A DNA stretch of 64,000 bases, taken from positions 184,108 to 248,107 of the forward strand of contig JASENG010000004.1 of assembly GCA_030027265.1 (NCBI GenBank). The letters are read 5' to 3'. Both the position numbers and the translations under genes were made by a program. This document shows positions 17,547 to 26,766 of this stretch, piece by piece. Below the pieces are notes generated by a model. The model had not been told where the DNA came from, made no database searches, and saw only the letters and a list, made by a program, of their open reading frames with translations. Each line of letters opens with the position of its first letter. Positions within the stretch are counted from its first letter, which is position 1. This stretch comes from Lysinibacillus fusiformis (GTDB lineage Bacteria > Bacillota > Bacilli > Bacillales_A > Planococcaceae).

Positions 17547-18330
17547 GTGTCTAGATTCTTGAGAAAAGTGTCTAGATTCTTGAGAAAAGTGTCTAGATTC
17601 TCTTTCGAAGTGTCTAGATTATCGGCAATAGTGTCTAAATCAGTTTCAGCAGGCACTTGTCCAGTAGCTAAGACTGTATCTTTATGTTATTTATCTAACA
17701 AAGTTGATACTTTTTTGATAGCGTTTTATGAAGTGTCTAGATTCTCGAGAAAAGTGTCTAGATTCTCGTTCGAAATGTCTAGATTTTTCGAAAAAGTGTC
17801 TAGATTATCGGCAAAAGTGTCTAGATCAGTTTCAGCAGGCACTTGTCCAGTAGCTAAGACAGTATATTTATGTTATTTATCTAACAAAGTTGGTACTTTT
17901 TTGATAGCGTTTTATGAAGAGTCTAGATTCTTGAGAAAAGTGTCTAGATTCTCTTTCAAAGTGTCTAGATTTTCAGCAAAAGTGTCTAGATTAGTTTCAG
18001 CAGGCACTTGTCCAGTAGCTAAGACTGTATCTTTATGTTATTTATCTAACAAAAACAATATTTTTTTGATAGCGTTTTATGAAGTGTCTAGATTTTTCGA
18101 AAAAGTGTCTAGATTATCGGCAAAAGTGTCTAGATCAGTTTCAGCAGGCACTTGTCCAGTAGCTAAGACTGTATCTTCATGTTATTTATCTAACAAAGTT
18201 GCTACTTTTTTGATAGCGTTTTATGAAGTGTCTAGATTCTTGAGAAAAGTGTCTAGATTTTTCGAAGAAGTGTCCAGATTTCCGGAAAAAGTGTCCAGAT
18301 TATTTTCAGCAGGCACTTGTCCAGTAGCTA
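17547..18330 (+). repeat. Nested array: 21 modules of 21 bp (GTGTCTAGATT) in five blocks separated by a conserved spacer
   Basis: GTGTCTAGA modules start at 17,547/568/589/610/631, 17,733/754/775/796/817, 17,919/940/961/982, 18,084/105/126 and 18,228/249/270/291, each step exactly 21 bp. Blocks are separated by a spacer beginning TTTCAGCAGGCACTTGTCC and containing GTTATTTATCTAACAAA and TTTTTTGATAGCGTTTTATG. Spacer starts are 186, 165, 144 and 165 bp apart, that is, a constant ~102 bp plus 4, 3, 2 or 3 modules. Because every length is divisible by three, one frame stays open from 17,499 to 18,347, but it has no ribosome site. In Bacillus subtilis pbpX stands here; no such gene is present. Confidence 0.9.
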
Positions 18331-18796
18331 GCACTGCCCCTCTCTGATACTCTTCTAACAAAATTCTCAACTTTTTAATTACCAGTTACCAAAGCGGCCC
18401 CTTAAATAGTAAGTTCAACAAATTCCAGAAATAAGTGCCTACCATTCCATTCTTCTGTTATTATTTGCACGTAACAATTCACTTTACTCTCAATTATAAA
18501 CTCATTTTTTCACCATAAACTCGATTCAAATCAAAAAGCATATTCTTTCCAATCTCAAATCAGCATGCCATTATTCCCAATTTTCCATTTATTATGAGCG
18601 GAATTTCTCGGAAATGAATACTAATTTAAAATTTTGACAATAATAATTAGAAATATCTTATTTATGAGGTATTTTAAAATTAGAGGTAATTCGTTAGACT
18701 CTCGCAATCTTCTGAAAACTAATTCTAAAGACTTATGAGCTTGTGTTAGACTACTTCTATGAGCTTACATTATTTAGGTGTATCTCGTGGGAATCC
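18331..18796. other. AT-rich stretch without a recognisable gene
   Basis: Between the 21-bp array and the rny promoter I see no supportable open frame. One TTGACA (about 18,642) has no convincing -10 partner. Confidence 0.6.
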
Positions 18797-18825
18797 TTGA
18801 CATTGCTAGGCTTGCGCTATACAAT
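18797..18825 (+). promoter_or_regulatory. Strong sigma-A promoter of rny
   Basis: Perfect TTGACA (18,797-18,802), 17-bp spacer, TACAAT (18,820-18,825), about 170 bases upstream of rny. Confidence 0.65.
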
Positions 18826-18837
18826 TAAAATTGTATA
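18818..18837. promoter_or_regulatory. Inverted repeat overlapping the rny -10 element
   Basis: TATACAATT and AATTGTATA form 9-bp arms around a 2-bp centre, covering the -10 box. The half-site TACAATT resembles operators of MarR-family OhrR in Bacillus. Binding by such a protein is only an inference. Confidence 0.45.
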
Positions 18838-18997
18838 ATTTCTAAATTTTGAAATGAAATAGGCAGTATGTTGAAAGAGTAAGTTTTGCTAACAATGGAA
18901 TATCAAATCCGAAGTGAGAATTTGGTATATTGAAAAACTTTAATCAATATATGGGCCGACTGAAAATGAAACGAATATAGCAAGAGGAGGTGTTCGA

Positions 18998-20557
18998 ATG
19001 ATGGAATACATTATTATCTCCGCTTTGCTTGGACTCATCGTCGGTGGCGCTGTTATCTATTTCTATATGAAAAAAGTGAACGAATCAAAAGTGAATGGTG
19101 CAAAGAATTCAGCTGAGCTTATCATTGACGAAGCTAAGCGAGAAGCGGAAGCGCTGAAGAAAGAAGCACTACTTGAAGCAAAAGATGAAACTCACAAAAT
19201 TCGAACTGAAGCAGAAAAAGACATCCGTGAACGCCGGGCAGAGCTTCAGAAACAAGAAAACCGGTTATTGCAAAGAGAAGAAAATCTTGATCGCAAGGAT
19301 GATGCTCTGAACAAGAGAGAATCAGGCTTAGAGCGAAAAGAAGAGGCTCTAACTGAGAGACAACAGCATATTGAACAGATGGAAAGTAAAGTGGAAGAGC
19401 TGGTACGCGAACAAACGACAGAGCTTGAACGTATTGCTGCCTTAACTCGCGAAGAAGCGAAAGGAATCATCTTAAAAGAAGTTGAAAATGAACTTTCGAC
19501 GGATATTGCGGTGATGACAAAAGAAGCAGAAACACGTGCAAAAGAAGAGTCTGACAAAAAAGCTCGTGAAATATTATCACTTGCACTACAACGTTTTGCA
19601 GCAGATCATGTTGCTGAAACAACAGTATCCGTTGTAAACCTGCCGAATGACGAAATGAAAGGCCGTATCATTGGTCGTGAAGGACGTAATATTCGAACAC
19701 TGGAAACACTAACCGGTATTGATTTAATTATTGATGATACACCGGAAGCAGTAATTCTATCTGGATTCGATCCTATCCGTCGTGAAACAGCTCGTCTCGC
19801 ACTTGAAAAATTAGTTCAAGATGGACGAATTCACCCGGCTCGAATTGAAGAAATGGTGGAGAAATCCCGTCGTGAAATGGACGAGCAAATTCGTGAAACT
19901 GGTGAACAAACAACGTTTGAAGTTGGAATTCACAATTTGCATCCGGACCTAATGAAAATCCTTGGCCGCATGAAATATCGTACAAGCTATGGCCAAAACG
20001 TATTGAAGCACTCGATCGAAGTGGCACATCTAGCAGGACTTCTAGCTGCAGAGTTAGGGGAGGATGTAACATTAGCAAGACGTGCAGGATTACTTCATGA
20101 TATCGGGAAGGCCATTGACCATGAAGTTGAAGGTAGCCACGTTGAAATCGGTGTTGAGCTTGCTACTAAATACAAAGAACATCCTGTTGTTATTAACAGT
20201 ATTGCTTCTCACCATGGTGACACTGAAGCGACATCAGTCATTGCAGTTATCGTTGCAGCTGCCGATGCCTTATCAGCAGCAAGACCAGGTGCACGTAGTG
20301 AAACACTTGAAAACTACATTCGTCGATTAGAAAAACTGGAAGAGATTTCAGAAAGCTACGATGGAGTAGAAAAATCATTCGCCATTCAAGCTGGCCGTGA
20401 AATCCGTATCATCGTTCAACCAGAGAAAATTGATGACTTAGCTTCACATCGTTTAGCAAGAGACATCCGCAAACGCATTGAAGAAGAGCTTGATTATCCT
20501 GGACATATCAAAGTAACGGTTATTCGAGAAACACGTGCGGTTGAATACGCAAAATAA
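18998..20557 (+). CDS. rny: Ribonuclease Y
   Basis: Membrane-anchored endoribonuclease that starts bulk mRNA decay, 519 residues. An N-terminal membrane helix (residues about 4-24) is followed by a long charged coiled coil (about 30-190), a KH RNA-binding domain with [15 protein letters not shown], and an HD domain with [12 protein letters not shown] (His-Asp near residue 367). The start follows AAGAGGAGG; ATG 19001 is the alternative. Preceded by its own promoter and followed by a terminator, it forms a single-gene unit. Confidence 0.97.
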   Translation: MMEYIIISALLGLIVGGAVIYFYMKKVNESKVNGAKNSAELIIDEAKREAEALKKEALLEAKDETHKIRTEAEKDIRERRAELQKQENRLLQREENLDRKDDALNKRESGLERKEEALTERQQHIEQMESKVEELVREQTTELERIAALTREEAKGIILKEVENELSTDIAVMTKEAETRAKEESDKKAREILSLALQRFAADHVAETTVSVVNLPNDEMKGRIIGREGRNIRTLETLTGIDLIIDDTPEAVILSGFDPIRRETARLALEKLVQDGRIHPARIEEMVEKSRREMDEQIRETGEQTTFEVGIHNLHPDLMKILGRMKYRTSYGQNVLKHSIEVAHLAGLLAAELGEDVTLARRAGLLHDIGKAIDHEVEGSHVEIGVELATKYKEHPVVINSIASHHGDTEATSVIAVIVAAADALSAARPGARSETLENYIRRLEKLEEISESYDGVEKSFAIQAGREIRIIVQPEKIDDLASHRLARDIRKRIEEELDYPGHIKVTVIRETRAVEYAK

Positions 20558-20567
20558 ATTAGAAATC

Positions 20568-20606
20568 AAACCTCTTTTTGACATTTTGTTGAAAGGGGTT
20601 TTTTTA
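20568..20606. terminator. Bidirectional terminator between rny and the convergent small gene
   Basis: AACCTCTTT pairs with AAAGGGGTT, followed by TTTTTTATTTT on the plus strand, with T-rich sequence on the minus strand as well. Confidence 0.75.
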
Positions 20607-20637
20607 TTTTGTGGAGGAATGGTTCTCTAGCCAAAGT

Positions 20638-20895
20638 TTAAAATCCCTTATTTTTAAGCAGTTTTTTAATCTGTTTGATTTCACGAGATAAATCATCAAT
20701 CTGTCTTTGCAAATTTTGCTGGTCAATGCTGCTTTTGGAATCATCCTGGAGACTTTGCTGCGCTTCCTGTATAGCCAGGGCAGCTGCAACGGTTGCAAGT
20801 CCATCACCAAGTGTTGTAATTAATCCTGCAATTACCGCGAGTTGAGCAGCTTGACTTTCATTATTTTGATTCGCGTTATTTTGATTATTCTTCAA
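20638..20895 (-). CDS. Small Asn/Gln-rich coiled-coil protein of unknown function
   Basis: Protein of 85 residues. A polar Asn/Gln-rich N-terminus (MKNNQNNANQNNESQAAQ) is followed by an Ala/Leu-rich hydrophobic helix (LAVIAGLITTLGDGLATVAA) and a charged coiled-coil tail ending KKLLKNKGF. It starts with TTG at 20,895, seven bases after GGGAGGT, and shares a terminator with rny. I do not recognise a named family. The composition resembles small spore-associated proteins of Bacillales, which is only a suggestion. Confidence 0.65.
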   Translation of the reverse strand: MKNNQNNANQNNESQAAQLAVIAGLITTLGDGLATVAAALAIQEAQQSLQDDSKSSIDQQNLQRQIDDLSREIKQIKKLLKNKGF

Positions 20896-21071
20896 AGTAT
20901 GTACCTCCCAATATTAGATTTCTATGAGTATCGTATTCAATAAAAATCCTTTTTGTATGGGTGTAGGAAGGGGCGATTCAGGAGAAATCATTCCTTCAGT
21001 TTGGATATATTTTTAGGATTCGGAAGAGTTAAACGTCCTTACCCCTACCATGATGCCTGTAGATAAAAAAA

Positions 21072-21080
21072 TGGTATAAT
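21072..21080 (+). promoter_or_regulatory. Extended -10 promoter of the 21,121 gene
   Basis: TGGTATAAT lies about 40 bases before the start codon. No good -35 is present, as expected for extended -10 promoters. Confidence 0.45.
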
Positions 21081-21120
21081 TAATAGGAAGAAACTATTAG
21101 ATAGAAGGCTGGAAACGACA

Positions 21121-21414
21121 ATGAACGAGCAATTAGTAGATTGGATTACGCGTTTTCAAAAGGACAAGGATATCGAAGCACTCGAAAATTTAAAAAACTA
21201 TTGCTTTGATATGATTGAACCTTTAATTCAGGAATTTACTGAGAAATATGGTGAAGATGCAGGAGAATTATTACGTTTGAAATGGGATAAAAGATTTTAT
21301 TTTATTTTCACGAAATATCAATTGAATGTTGGCTTGCCATTAGACACGTTTGTTAAAAATACGTATCGCTTTTATTTTATGCAGGTTTTAAAAAGGGCCG
21401 GTTATATAAAATAA
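21121..21414 (+). CDS. Small protein, possibly sigma-70 region 2-like
   Basis: Protein of 97 residues, helical, rich in aromatic residues (LKWDKRFYFIFTKYQLNVGL). The pattern of an N-terminal helical part followed by FVKNTYRFYFMQVLKRAGY is reminiscent of region 2 of ECF-type sigma factors, but the helix-turn-helix region 4 is missing. Function is unknown. A promoter before it and a clear terminator after it support a real single-gene unit. Confidence 0.6.
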   Translation: MNEQLVDWITRFQKDKDIEALENLKNYCFDMIEPLIQEFTEKYGEDAGELLRLKWDKRFYFIFTKYQLNVGLPLDTFVKNTYRFYFMQVLKRAGYIK

Positions 21415-21465
21415 AATGTGGCTGTGAATCGAACTGAACATAAATCCTATAACATAGATAAGCAA

Positions 21466-21501
21466 AAACATCTCCAGATGATGAACTGGAGGTGTTTTTT
21501 C
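21466..21501 (+). terminator. Intrinsic terminator after the 21,121 gene
   Basis: AAACATCTCCAG (21,466-21,477) pairs with CTGGAGGTGTTT (21,486-21,497), followed by more T. Confidence 0.88.
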
Positions 21502-21509
21502 TATGGCAT

Positions 21510-21546
21510 AAAAAACAACCAGTGGCAGGGGAAGCCCCCGCAACTG
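21510..21546 (-). terminator. Terminator of the fdhF-DUF1641-salA operon
   Basis: On the minus strand CAGTTGCGGGGG pairs imperfectly with CCCCTGCCACTG (plus 21,520-21,546), followed by GTTGTTTTTT. Confidence 0.75.
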
Positions 21547-21584
21547 ATTGCATGAATGGCGTAATTTTATACAGGGAGTGCTCC

Positions 21585-22652
21585 CTACAAGCGTACAAGC
21601 TTCTGTTCTTGATAAATTATATCTTCTGCAAGATTCGTAAATGCTTCACCTACAATCGAGTGTTCATCGTAAACCGAGGAACCTGTATTTTCCGCCGGGC
21701 GAGCAAATGGGACTTGGGCAATCACATTGGTATGAAGTTCATCCGCTAAGTTCTGAGCACCACCTTGGCCGAATAGATAGTGTTTTTCACCATCCGTCGG
21801 TTCAAAGTAAGCCATATTTTCGACAACTCCTAGAATGGCGTGTTTCGTATGCTGCGCCATTAGACCTGCCCGCGTTGCCACATGGGATGCGGCATTGTGC
21901 GGTGTTGTTACAATGATTTCTTGTGCTTGCGGAATCATTGCCGCTACATCGATGGCCACATCTCCTGTACCTGGCGGCAAATCTAGTAGAAGATAATCTA
22001 GATCGCCCCAATGGGTGTTGACCAGGAAATTTCGAATCCATTTGTTGAGCATTGGGCCGCGCCACATGACTGGCTGATTATCCTTTGTAAAAAAGCCCAT
22101 CGACATAAGCTGCACACCATTGCTCACAACAGGAATAGCCGTTTGGTCAATCATGGTTGGTTTTTCGTTCGTCTTCATCATGGCAGGAATACTAAAGCCA
22201 TAAATATCGGCATCTAGAATACCGACTTTTTTTCCAAGACGGGCAAGGGCGACTGCTAAATTGATTGTAACAGTCGATTTCCCGACACCGCCTTTCCCGC
22301 TGGTAACCGCAATAAAGTTCACACCGGAATCAGGCAGAAGCATCTTGGGCATTCCTTGATTCGTTACATTTTCGGATTTTAGAGAAGCGGTTAAATTGCG
22401 GCGTTCCTCATCGGTCATAGAACCGAATGTCAATGAGACACTGGAAGCACCAATACCTTTTAAAGCTTGTTCAATATCCTGTTGAATTTTTGCTTTTAGG
22501 GGACAGCCCTGAATCGTTAAAATCACGTCAAGCGAGATATGTGTCCCTTCGATTTGTATATTGCGAACCATATTCAACTCAACAATGCTTTTGTGGAGTT
22601 CAGGGTCATTAACTTCCTTCAATGCATTTAATATGTTCTCGTTTGTTAACAT
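21585..22652 (-). CDS. salA: Mrp/NBP35-family P-loop ATPase, SalA type
   Basis: Protein of 355 residues, either an iron-sulfur carrier or a regulator. An N-terminal MIP18/DUF59 domain (with QGCPLKAKI) is followed by a ParA/MinD-like ATPase with deviant Walker A TSGKGGVGKSTV and DADIYG. The CxxC that binds iron-sulfur clusters in Mrp is missing: VENMAYFEPTDGEKH stands there, as in Bacillus SalA, a regulator of scoC. The frame opens at GTG 22,667, but ATG 22,652 has GGAGG at proper spacing. It is last in an operon with a formate dehydrogenase, where a cluster-delivery role would make sense despite the missing cysteines. Confidence 0.88.
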   Translation of the reverse strand: MLTNENILNALKEVNDPELHKSIVELNMVRNIQIEGTHISLDVILTIQGCPLKAKIQQDIEQALKGIGASSVSLTFGSMTDEERRNLTASLKSENVTNQGMPKMLLPDSGVNFIAVTSGKGGVGKSTVTINLAVALARLGKKVGILDADIYGFSIPAMMKTNEKPTMIDQTAIPVVSNGVQLMSMGFFTKDNQPVMWRGPMLNKWIRNFLVNTHWGDLDYLLLDLPPGTGDVAIDVAAMIPQAQEIIVTTPHNAASHVATRAGLMAQHTKHAILGVVENMAYFEPTDGEKHYLFGQGGAQNLADELHTNVIAQVPFARPAENTGSSVYDEHSIVGEAFTNLAEDIIYQEQKLVRL

Positions 22653-22668
22653 GTAAGAAACCTCCACA

Positions 22669-23145
22669 CTATTTTAAGCCTTTGCCGAGCCCTTTCAAGA
22701 AATGAATGCCAAAGTTCATGGCCCGGTTGACATCGGGGTCATTCAGCATTTTTGCCAGCTTGAAGACACTGACCTTTTCATCTGCGTCCACTGCTTTGTT
22801 TGCTTCATCTAAACCAGTATTTAAACTGTTAATTAGCTTTGTTGTTGTTTCTGGTTCCAAGTTCGATAAAGCGCCTGCAGCCCCCATTAGGTTGTTGATG
22901 ATGGTCGTAACAGGCTTGCGAGTCACCTGGCCTAGTGCGATATGGGCAACTTCTTCTTTTGCTTCAAGCAGTTTTGAAGCTGCCTCTAGTGCACCGATAT
23001 CATTTAACTCTGCCATGATCGTAAAGACTTGATTGACGGTTTCTTCGTTTTCGGATAGCAGCTGTTTTAAATTGTCCAGCTTTTGTTCTTTTAGTTGTTC
23101 TTCAGTTAATTGTTGCTTTTTAATGGTTTGGATTGGAGCAGCCAT
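22669..23145 (-). CDS. DUF1641 protein associated with formate dehydrogenase
   Basis: Helical protein of 158 residues (DUF1641, YrhD-like) ending FGIHFLKGLGKGLK. In Bacillus the family is found next to FdhF-type formate dehydrogenases and is presumed an accessory or partner; its biochemical role is unknown. ATG 23,145 was chosen over GTG 23,154 because GGAAGGAA lies nine bases ahead of it. It lies 18 bases after fdhF and 16 before salA on the same strand. Confidence 0.88.
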   Translation of the reverse strand: MAAPIQTIKKQQLTEEQLKEQKLDNLKQLLSENEETVNQVFTIMAELNDIGALEAASKLLEAKEEVAHIALGQVTRKPVTTIINNLMGAAGALSNLEPETTTKLINSLNTGLDEANKAVDADEKVSVFKLAKMLNDPDVNRAMNFGIHFLKGLGKGLK

Positions 23146-23163
23146 ACCTTTCACTTCCTTCCA

Positions 23164-26088
23164 TTAATTAGTTGTTAAGTGGACGTAGCCAGGACGATTC
23201 CATTTACGTTCTACTTCGACACCGTTTTGAGGATGGCGTTTTTTGTCACGAGGGTTTGTTCTTGGAAGCGGTCTTTTTCCTTTTGCTTTCAAGACTTCCA
23301 CTCGTACTTTTGTTTGTTTGTATGCCGGTGTCGATGTATTGATATCGCCAGCTGAACCGGTCAAGAAGTTGATGGCAGAATCCTTGCTCACAGAGTTCAT
23401 GGGCAAGAATAACTCATTGCCTTGTACACGATCTGTAATTAGCGCATTTAATTTTAAAGCGCCATTTGGAGATACCAGACGGACTAAGGCTCCATCCTCA
23501 ATGCCACGCTCTTTCGCCAATTCCGGTGATACCTCTACGAAAATTTCAGGTACTTTCGATTGAATACCTTTTGATTTATTTGTCATGTTCCCTTCATGGA
23601 AGTGTTCAAGCATACGCCCGTTGTTTATATGACAATCGTACTGTGCTTCATATTCGACCGGTTTAACCCAATCGTTTAAAGCAAAACGAGCTTTTTTATC
23701 TTCAAAGTTAAAGCCATCTTCATAGAGTAATGGTGTATTCTTCCCATCAAGGCTGCCCCAAAGGAAGCTGCCCCAGTCCTCTAAAACATCGTAGTTGGCT
23801 TCAGCGAAAATAGGAGAAAGACTTGCCATTTCCTCGAAAATTTCACTAGGGTGATTGTAGTTCCAGTCTGCTCCTAAACGGCGAGCCACTGCTTGCAGGA
23901 TTTCCCAATCAGCTTTTGATTCGCCAAGCGTCGGTAATACTTGATAAAGGCGTTGAACGCGACGTTCCGTATTCGTAAATGTTCCTTCTTTTTCAAGTGA
24001 TGGTGCTGCCGGTAAAACAACATCTGCATACTGTGCTGTGCGAGATAGGAAAACATCCTGTACCACAAAGAAGTCTAATGATGAAAGAACTTTATCGACA
24101 TGATTGGCATCAGCATCGACAAGAGCCATATCTTCACCAACTAAATACATGGCTTTCATTTTGCCTTCCATAATGGCATCCAGCATTTGCATGTTCGTAC
24201 GACCCGGTTGAGGCTGAATTGTGACGCCATATGCTTTTTCGAATTTAGCGCGTTCTTGATCATTCGTAACTTTTTGATAGCCCGGCAATAGGTTTGGTAA
24301 CGTACCCATGTCACAAGCCCCTTGAACATTGTTATGGCCGCGAAGAGGGTAAGCACCTGCACCAGGACGGCGATAGTTTCCGGTAGCTAATAAAAGATTG
24401 GAAATCGCTGCTGAAGTATAAGAACCACCAGTATTTTGTGTAACACCCATCCCCCAAAGAACGCAAGTACCGTCTGCATCGCGAATCATCTCGGCAACAT
24501 TGATCAAGACGTCTTTCGAAATGCCTGTTACTTCTTCGGCATAGTCAAGTGTGTATTTATCAAGGACATGCTTGAAATCATCAAAGAATTTAACATTATC
24601 CTTAATGAAGGCTTCATCATGCCAGCCTTGGTCGATCATGTATTTTGTCACGGCCATTAACCAAACTTGGTCAGTGCCTTGTTTTGGACGCATGAAGATG
24701 TCGGAGCGCTCAGCCATTTCGTGCTTGCGAATATCGGCAACGATTAATTTTTGACCGTGCAGCTTATGGGCGCGTTTTACGCGAGTCGCTAATACAGGGT
24801 GACCCTCTGTAGGGTTTGCCCCAATAATAATGACAAGGCCTGCTTTGGCGATATCTTTGATTGTTCCTGCATCCCCGCCAAAGCCAACTGTACGGAGCAA
24901 CCCGTCTGTAGCTGGTGACTGGCAATAACGCGAACAGTTATCTACGTCATTAGTTTCAAATAATTGACGTGCCATTTTTTGAATCAAGTAATTTTCTTCA
25001 TTCGTGATTTTGGAAGATGAGATAAAGCCGACAGAACCAGGACCAAATTCTTTTTGAATGCCGCCGAGTTTTTCAGCGATCAAATCCAGCGCCTCATCCC
25101 AAGAGGATTCAACAAATTCATCATTTTTACGAATTAATGGTTTTGTAATTCGTTCTTCCGAGTTGACGAAGTCCCAGCCAAATTTTCCTTTTATGCAAGT
25201 AGAAACAGCATTTACAGGACCTTCAGAAGGCTGTACCTTTAAAATTTTGCGGTCCTTTGTCCAAACTTCAAATGAGCAGCCGACACCGCAAAAAGTACAA
25301 ACGGTTTTTGTTTTTTTCGTGCGTTTGCTTCTCATCGCAGCTTCCACTTCAGAAACAGCGAAAATACCGCTATAACCCGGTTCAACTTCTTTGATTAAAC
25401 TAATCATTGGATCCAGCATATCCTGTTTCAGCCCAGTCATAAAACCGGCTTCTCCAAGCATGGATTTTTCCATAAGTGCGTTGCATGGGCATACGGTTAC
25501 ACATTGTCCGCAGCTTACACAGGAAGAATCGTTAATGTTAACCCCCGTATCCCAAATCACGCGCGGTCTTTCCGCTTCCCAATCAAGGGATAGGGTTTCA
25601 TTCACCTGCAAGTTTTGGCAGACTTCTACACATTGTCCGCAGGCGATGCATTGGTTTGGATCATAACGATAAAACGGATGGGTCATGTCCACTTCATGTG
25701 GCTCGACTTTCGGCTGATAAGGATATTTTTGGTGTTCAATTTCCATCATTTCTGCTGTGTTATGTAGCGTACAGTTCCCGTTGTTATTATCACAAACGGT
25801 ACAGTACAATAAGTGATTTTCCAGTAGACGGTCCATTGCTTCAGTTTGGGCAGCTTTTGCTTTATCGGAAGCAAGCTGGACATCCATGCCGTCTATTGCT
25901 TTTGTCGAGCAGGAACGAACTAGCTTTCCGCCAACTTCAACAATACATGTATCGCAGGTCTGGATTGGGTCAACGGCTGGCACATGACAGATTTGCGGAT
26001 GGTCAATGCCGTTTTGATTAATGGTATCAAGGATTGTAGCTCCTTCTGCAACTTCATACGGTACGCCATTAATTTTAATTTGAGTCAA
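23164..26088 (-). CDS. fdhF: Formate dehydrogenase alpha subunit (molybdopterin oxidoreductase)
   Basis: Large cytoplasmic enzyme of 974 residues oxidising formate to CO2. An N-terminal [2Fe-2S] domain (CHVPAVDPIQTCDTC) is followed by a His-Cys3 region, two [4Fe-4S] ferredoxin motifs (CIACGQCVEVC, CVSCGQCVTVC), a further [4Fe-4S] site (CTFCGVGCSFEVW) and the molybdopterin domains. The active-site ligand appears to be Cys (SRYCQSPA), not selenocysteine. It starts with TTG 26,088 after AAGGAGGAG. With the molybdenum cofactor genes nearby it explains the island. YrhE and YjgC are the Bacillus subtilis equivalents. Confidence 0.95.
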   Translation of the reverse strand: MTQIKINGVPYEVAEGATILDTINQNGIDHPQICHVPAVDPIQTCDTCIVEVGGKLVRSCSTKAIDGMDVQLASDKAKAAQTEAMDRLLENHLLYCTVCDNNNGNCTLHNTAEMMEIEHQKYPYQPKVEPHEVDMTHPFYRYDPNQCIACGQCVEVCQNLQVNETLSLDWEAERPRVIWDTGVNINDSSCVSCGQCVTVCPCNALMEKSMLGEAGFMTGLKQDMLDPMISLIKEVEPGYSGIFAVSEVEAAMRSKRTKKTKTVCTFCGVGCSFEVWTKDRKILKVQPSEGPVNAVSTCIKGKFGWDFVNSEERITKPLIRKNDEFVESSWDEALDLIAEKLGGIQKEFGPGSVGFISSSKITNEENYLIQKMARQLFETNDVDNCSRYCQSPATDGLLRTVGFGGDAGTIKDIAKAGLVIIIGANPTEGHPVLATRVKRAHKLHGQKLIVADIRKHEMAERSDIFMRPKQGTDQVWLMAVTKYMIDQGWHDEAFIKDNVKFFDDFKHVLDKYTLDYAEEVTGISKDVLINVAEMIRDADGTCVLWGMGVTQNTGGSYTSAAISNLLLATGNYRRPGAGAYPLRGHNNVQGACDMGTLPNLLPGYQKVTNDQERAKFEKAYGVTIQPQPGRTNMQMLDAIMEGKMKAMYLVGEDMALVDADANHVDKVLSSLDFFVVQDVFLSRTAQYADVVLPAAPSLEKEGTFTNTERRVQRLYQVLPTLGESKADWEILQAVARRLGADWNYNHPSEIFEEMASLSPIFAEANYDVLEDWGSFLWGSLDGKNTPLLYEDGFNFEDKKARFALNDWVKPVEYEAQYDCHINNGRMLEHFHEGNMTNKSKGIQSKVPEIFVEVSPELAKERGIEDGALVRLVSPNGALKLNALITDRVQGNELFLPMNSVSKDSAINFLTGSAGDINTSTPAYKQTKVRVEVLKAKGKRPLPRTNPRDKKRHPQNGVEVERKWNRPGYVHLTTN

Positions 26089-26314
26089 GGTAACTCCTCC
26101 TTTTGCTATGTGACAAGTATATGACGACAGGTTAAGGCTTATGGTAAAGCTGGAAAAGCAAGTTTAGGATGATGAGCTAAAATGATAATTGTCTTGTTAT
26201 CCTTTGTTAAAATTGTCTTGTTGGTGCTGTCCCAGATTTATCCGTATTCTTAAATTAGATATTAGATTGATTTAAGAAATAAACATTAACGCGCTTCATC
26301 TTGCCGACAAGTCC

Positions 26315-26376
26315 AAAAAATAAAAAAATCCACCATGAAACGGCATGATTTTTCATGCTGCTTGTTCATGGTGGAT
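26315..26376 (-). terminator. Leader hairpin with T tract upstream of fdhF (possible attenuator)
   Basis: A 12-bp perfect outer stem (ATCCACCATGAA, 26,328-26,339, with TTCATGGTGGAT, 26,365-26,376) encloses GCATGA/TCATGC. On the minus strand it is followed by a T-rich run, so it would stop a transcript coming from above 26,376 before fdhF. No minus-strand gene precedes it, which points to a conditional leader terminator. Confidence 0.5.
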
Positions 26377-26538
26377 AAAATTCTTAGCAGGCCGTGCTAA
26401 AAACTCAATCTACTTTTATTTTTTAAATTAAACAATAGAATTCAAATATTATGGATCAAATGCAAATAGTTCAGGCCATTTAGGTGGAACCATGACATAT
26501 GAAACAAAATAGATCAATTCCATTTGTGTTACCATTTA

Positions 26539-26552
26539 TTATAGCGCTTACA
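26539..26552 (-). promoter_or_regulatory. Candidate cre site upstream of fdhF
   Basis: On the minus strand TGTAAGCGCTATAA matches the cre consensus at 13 of 14 positions. It lies in the 720-bp divergent region between fdhF and the DUF2294 gene. Confidence 0.4.
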
Positions 26553-26639
26553 TCCAAAATGGACAATAAGTATTCTAATTTTTCATCCAGGAGATGAATA
26601 ATCAAAAAATATTTTCTCTTTAAATTTTTTTGAAGTTGC

Positions 26640-26766
26640 TATATTATTAACAAACTATAAGGGTGGCATCACAAAAACAAGAGTAGTAAACTATGGCTAA
26701 TCGAAGAGAAACTAAGCGGTTTAGCCATAGTTGCACGCATGGGGATAAGGAAGTTTTATCCTTTTC
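26640..26766 (+). ncRNA. Structured leader with terminator ahead of the DUF2294-fdhD-moaA genes
   Basis: A perfect 12-bp stem (AACTATGGCTAA, 26,689-26,700, with TTAGCCATAGTT, 26,721-26,732) is followed by GGATAA/TTATCC (26,743-26,761) and TTTTCT, an intrinsic terminator 43 bases before the DUF2294 start. A TATATT at 26,640 may be the -10. The arrangement of hairpin then terminator before the first gene suggests attenuation. I could not match it to a known riboswitch. Confidence 0.45.

Noticed and set aside
17204..17656. Minus-strand open frame of 150 codons, Leu/Ser/Phe-rich
   Set aside because: It comes from the purine-rich low-complexity stretch and the recA terminator. It has no start signals and a biased composition.
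17499..18347. 282-codon open frame reading repeated VSRF heptads
   Set aside because: It has no ribosome site. The frame stays open only because the 21-bp modules and all unit lengths are multiples of three. The same module occurs reversed at 7.15 kb without a long frame.
22706..23032. Plus-strand frame opposite the DUF1641 gene
   Set aside because: It is a shadow of the supported minus-strand gene. Long antisense frames in fdhF, yjhG and moeA were dismissed for the same reason.
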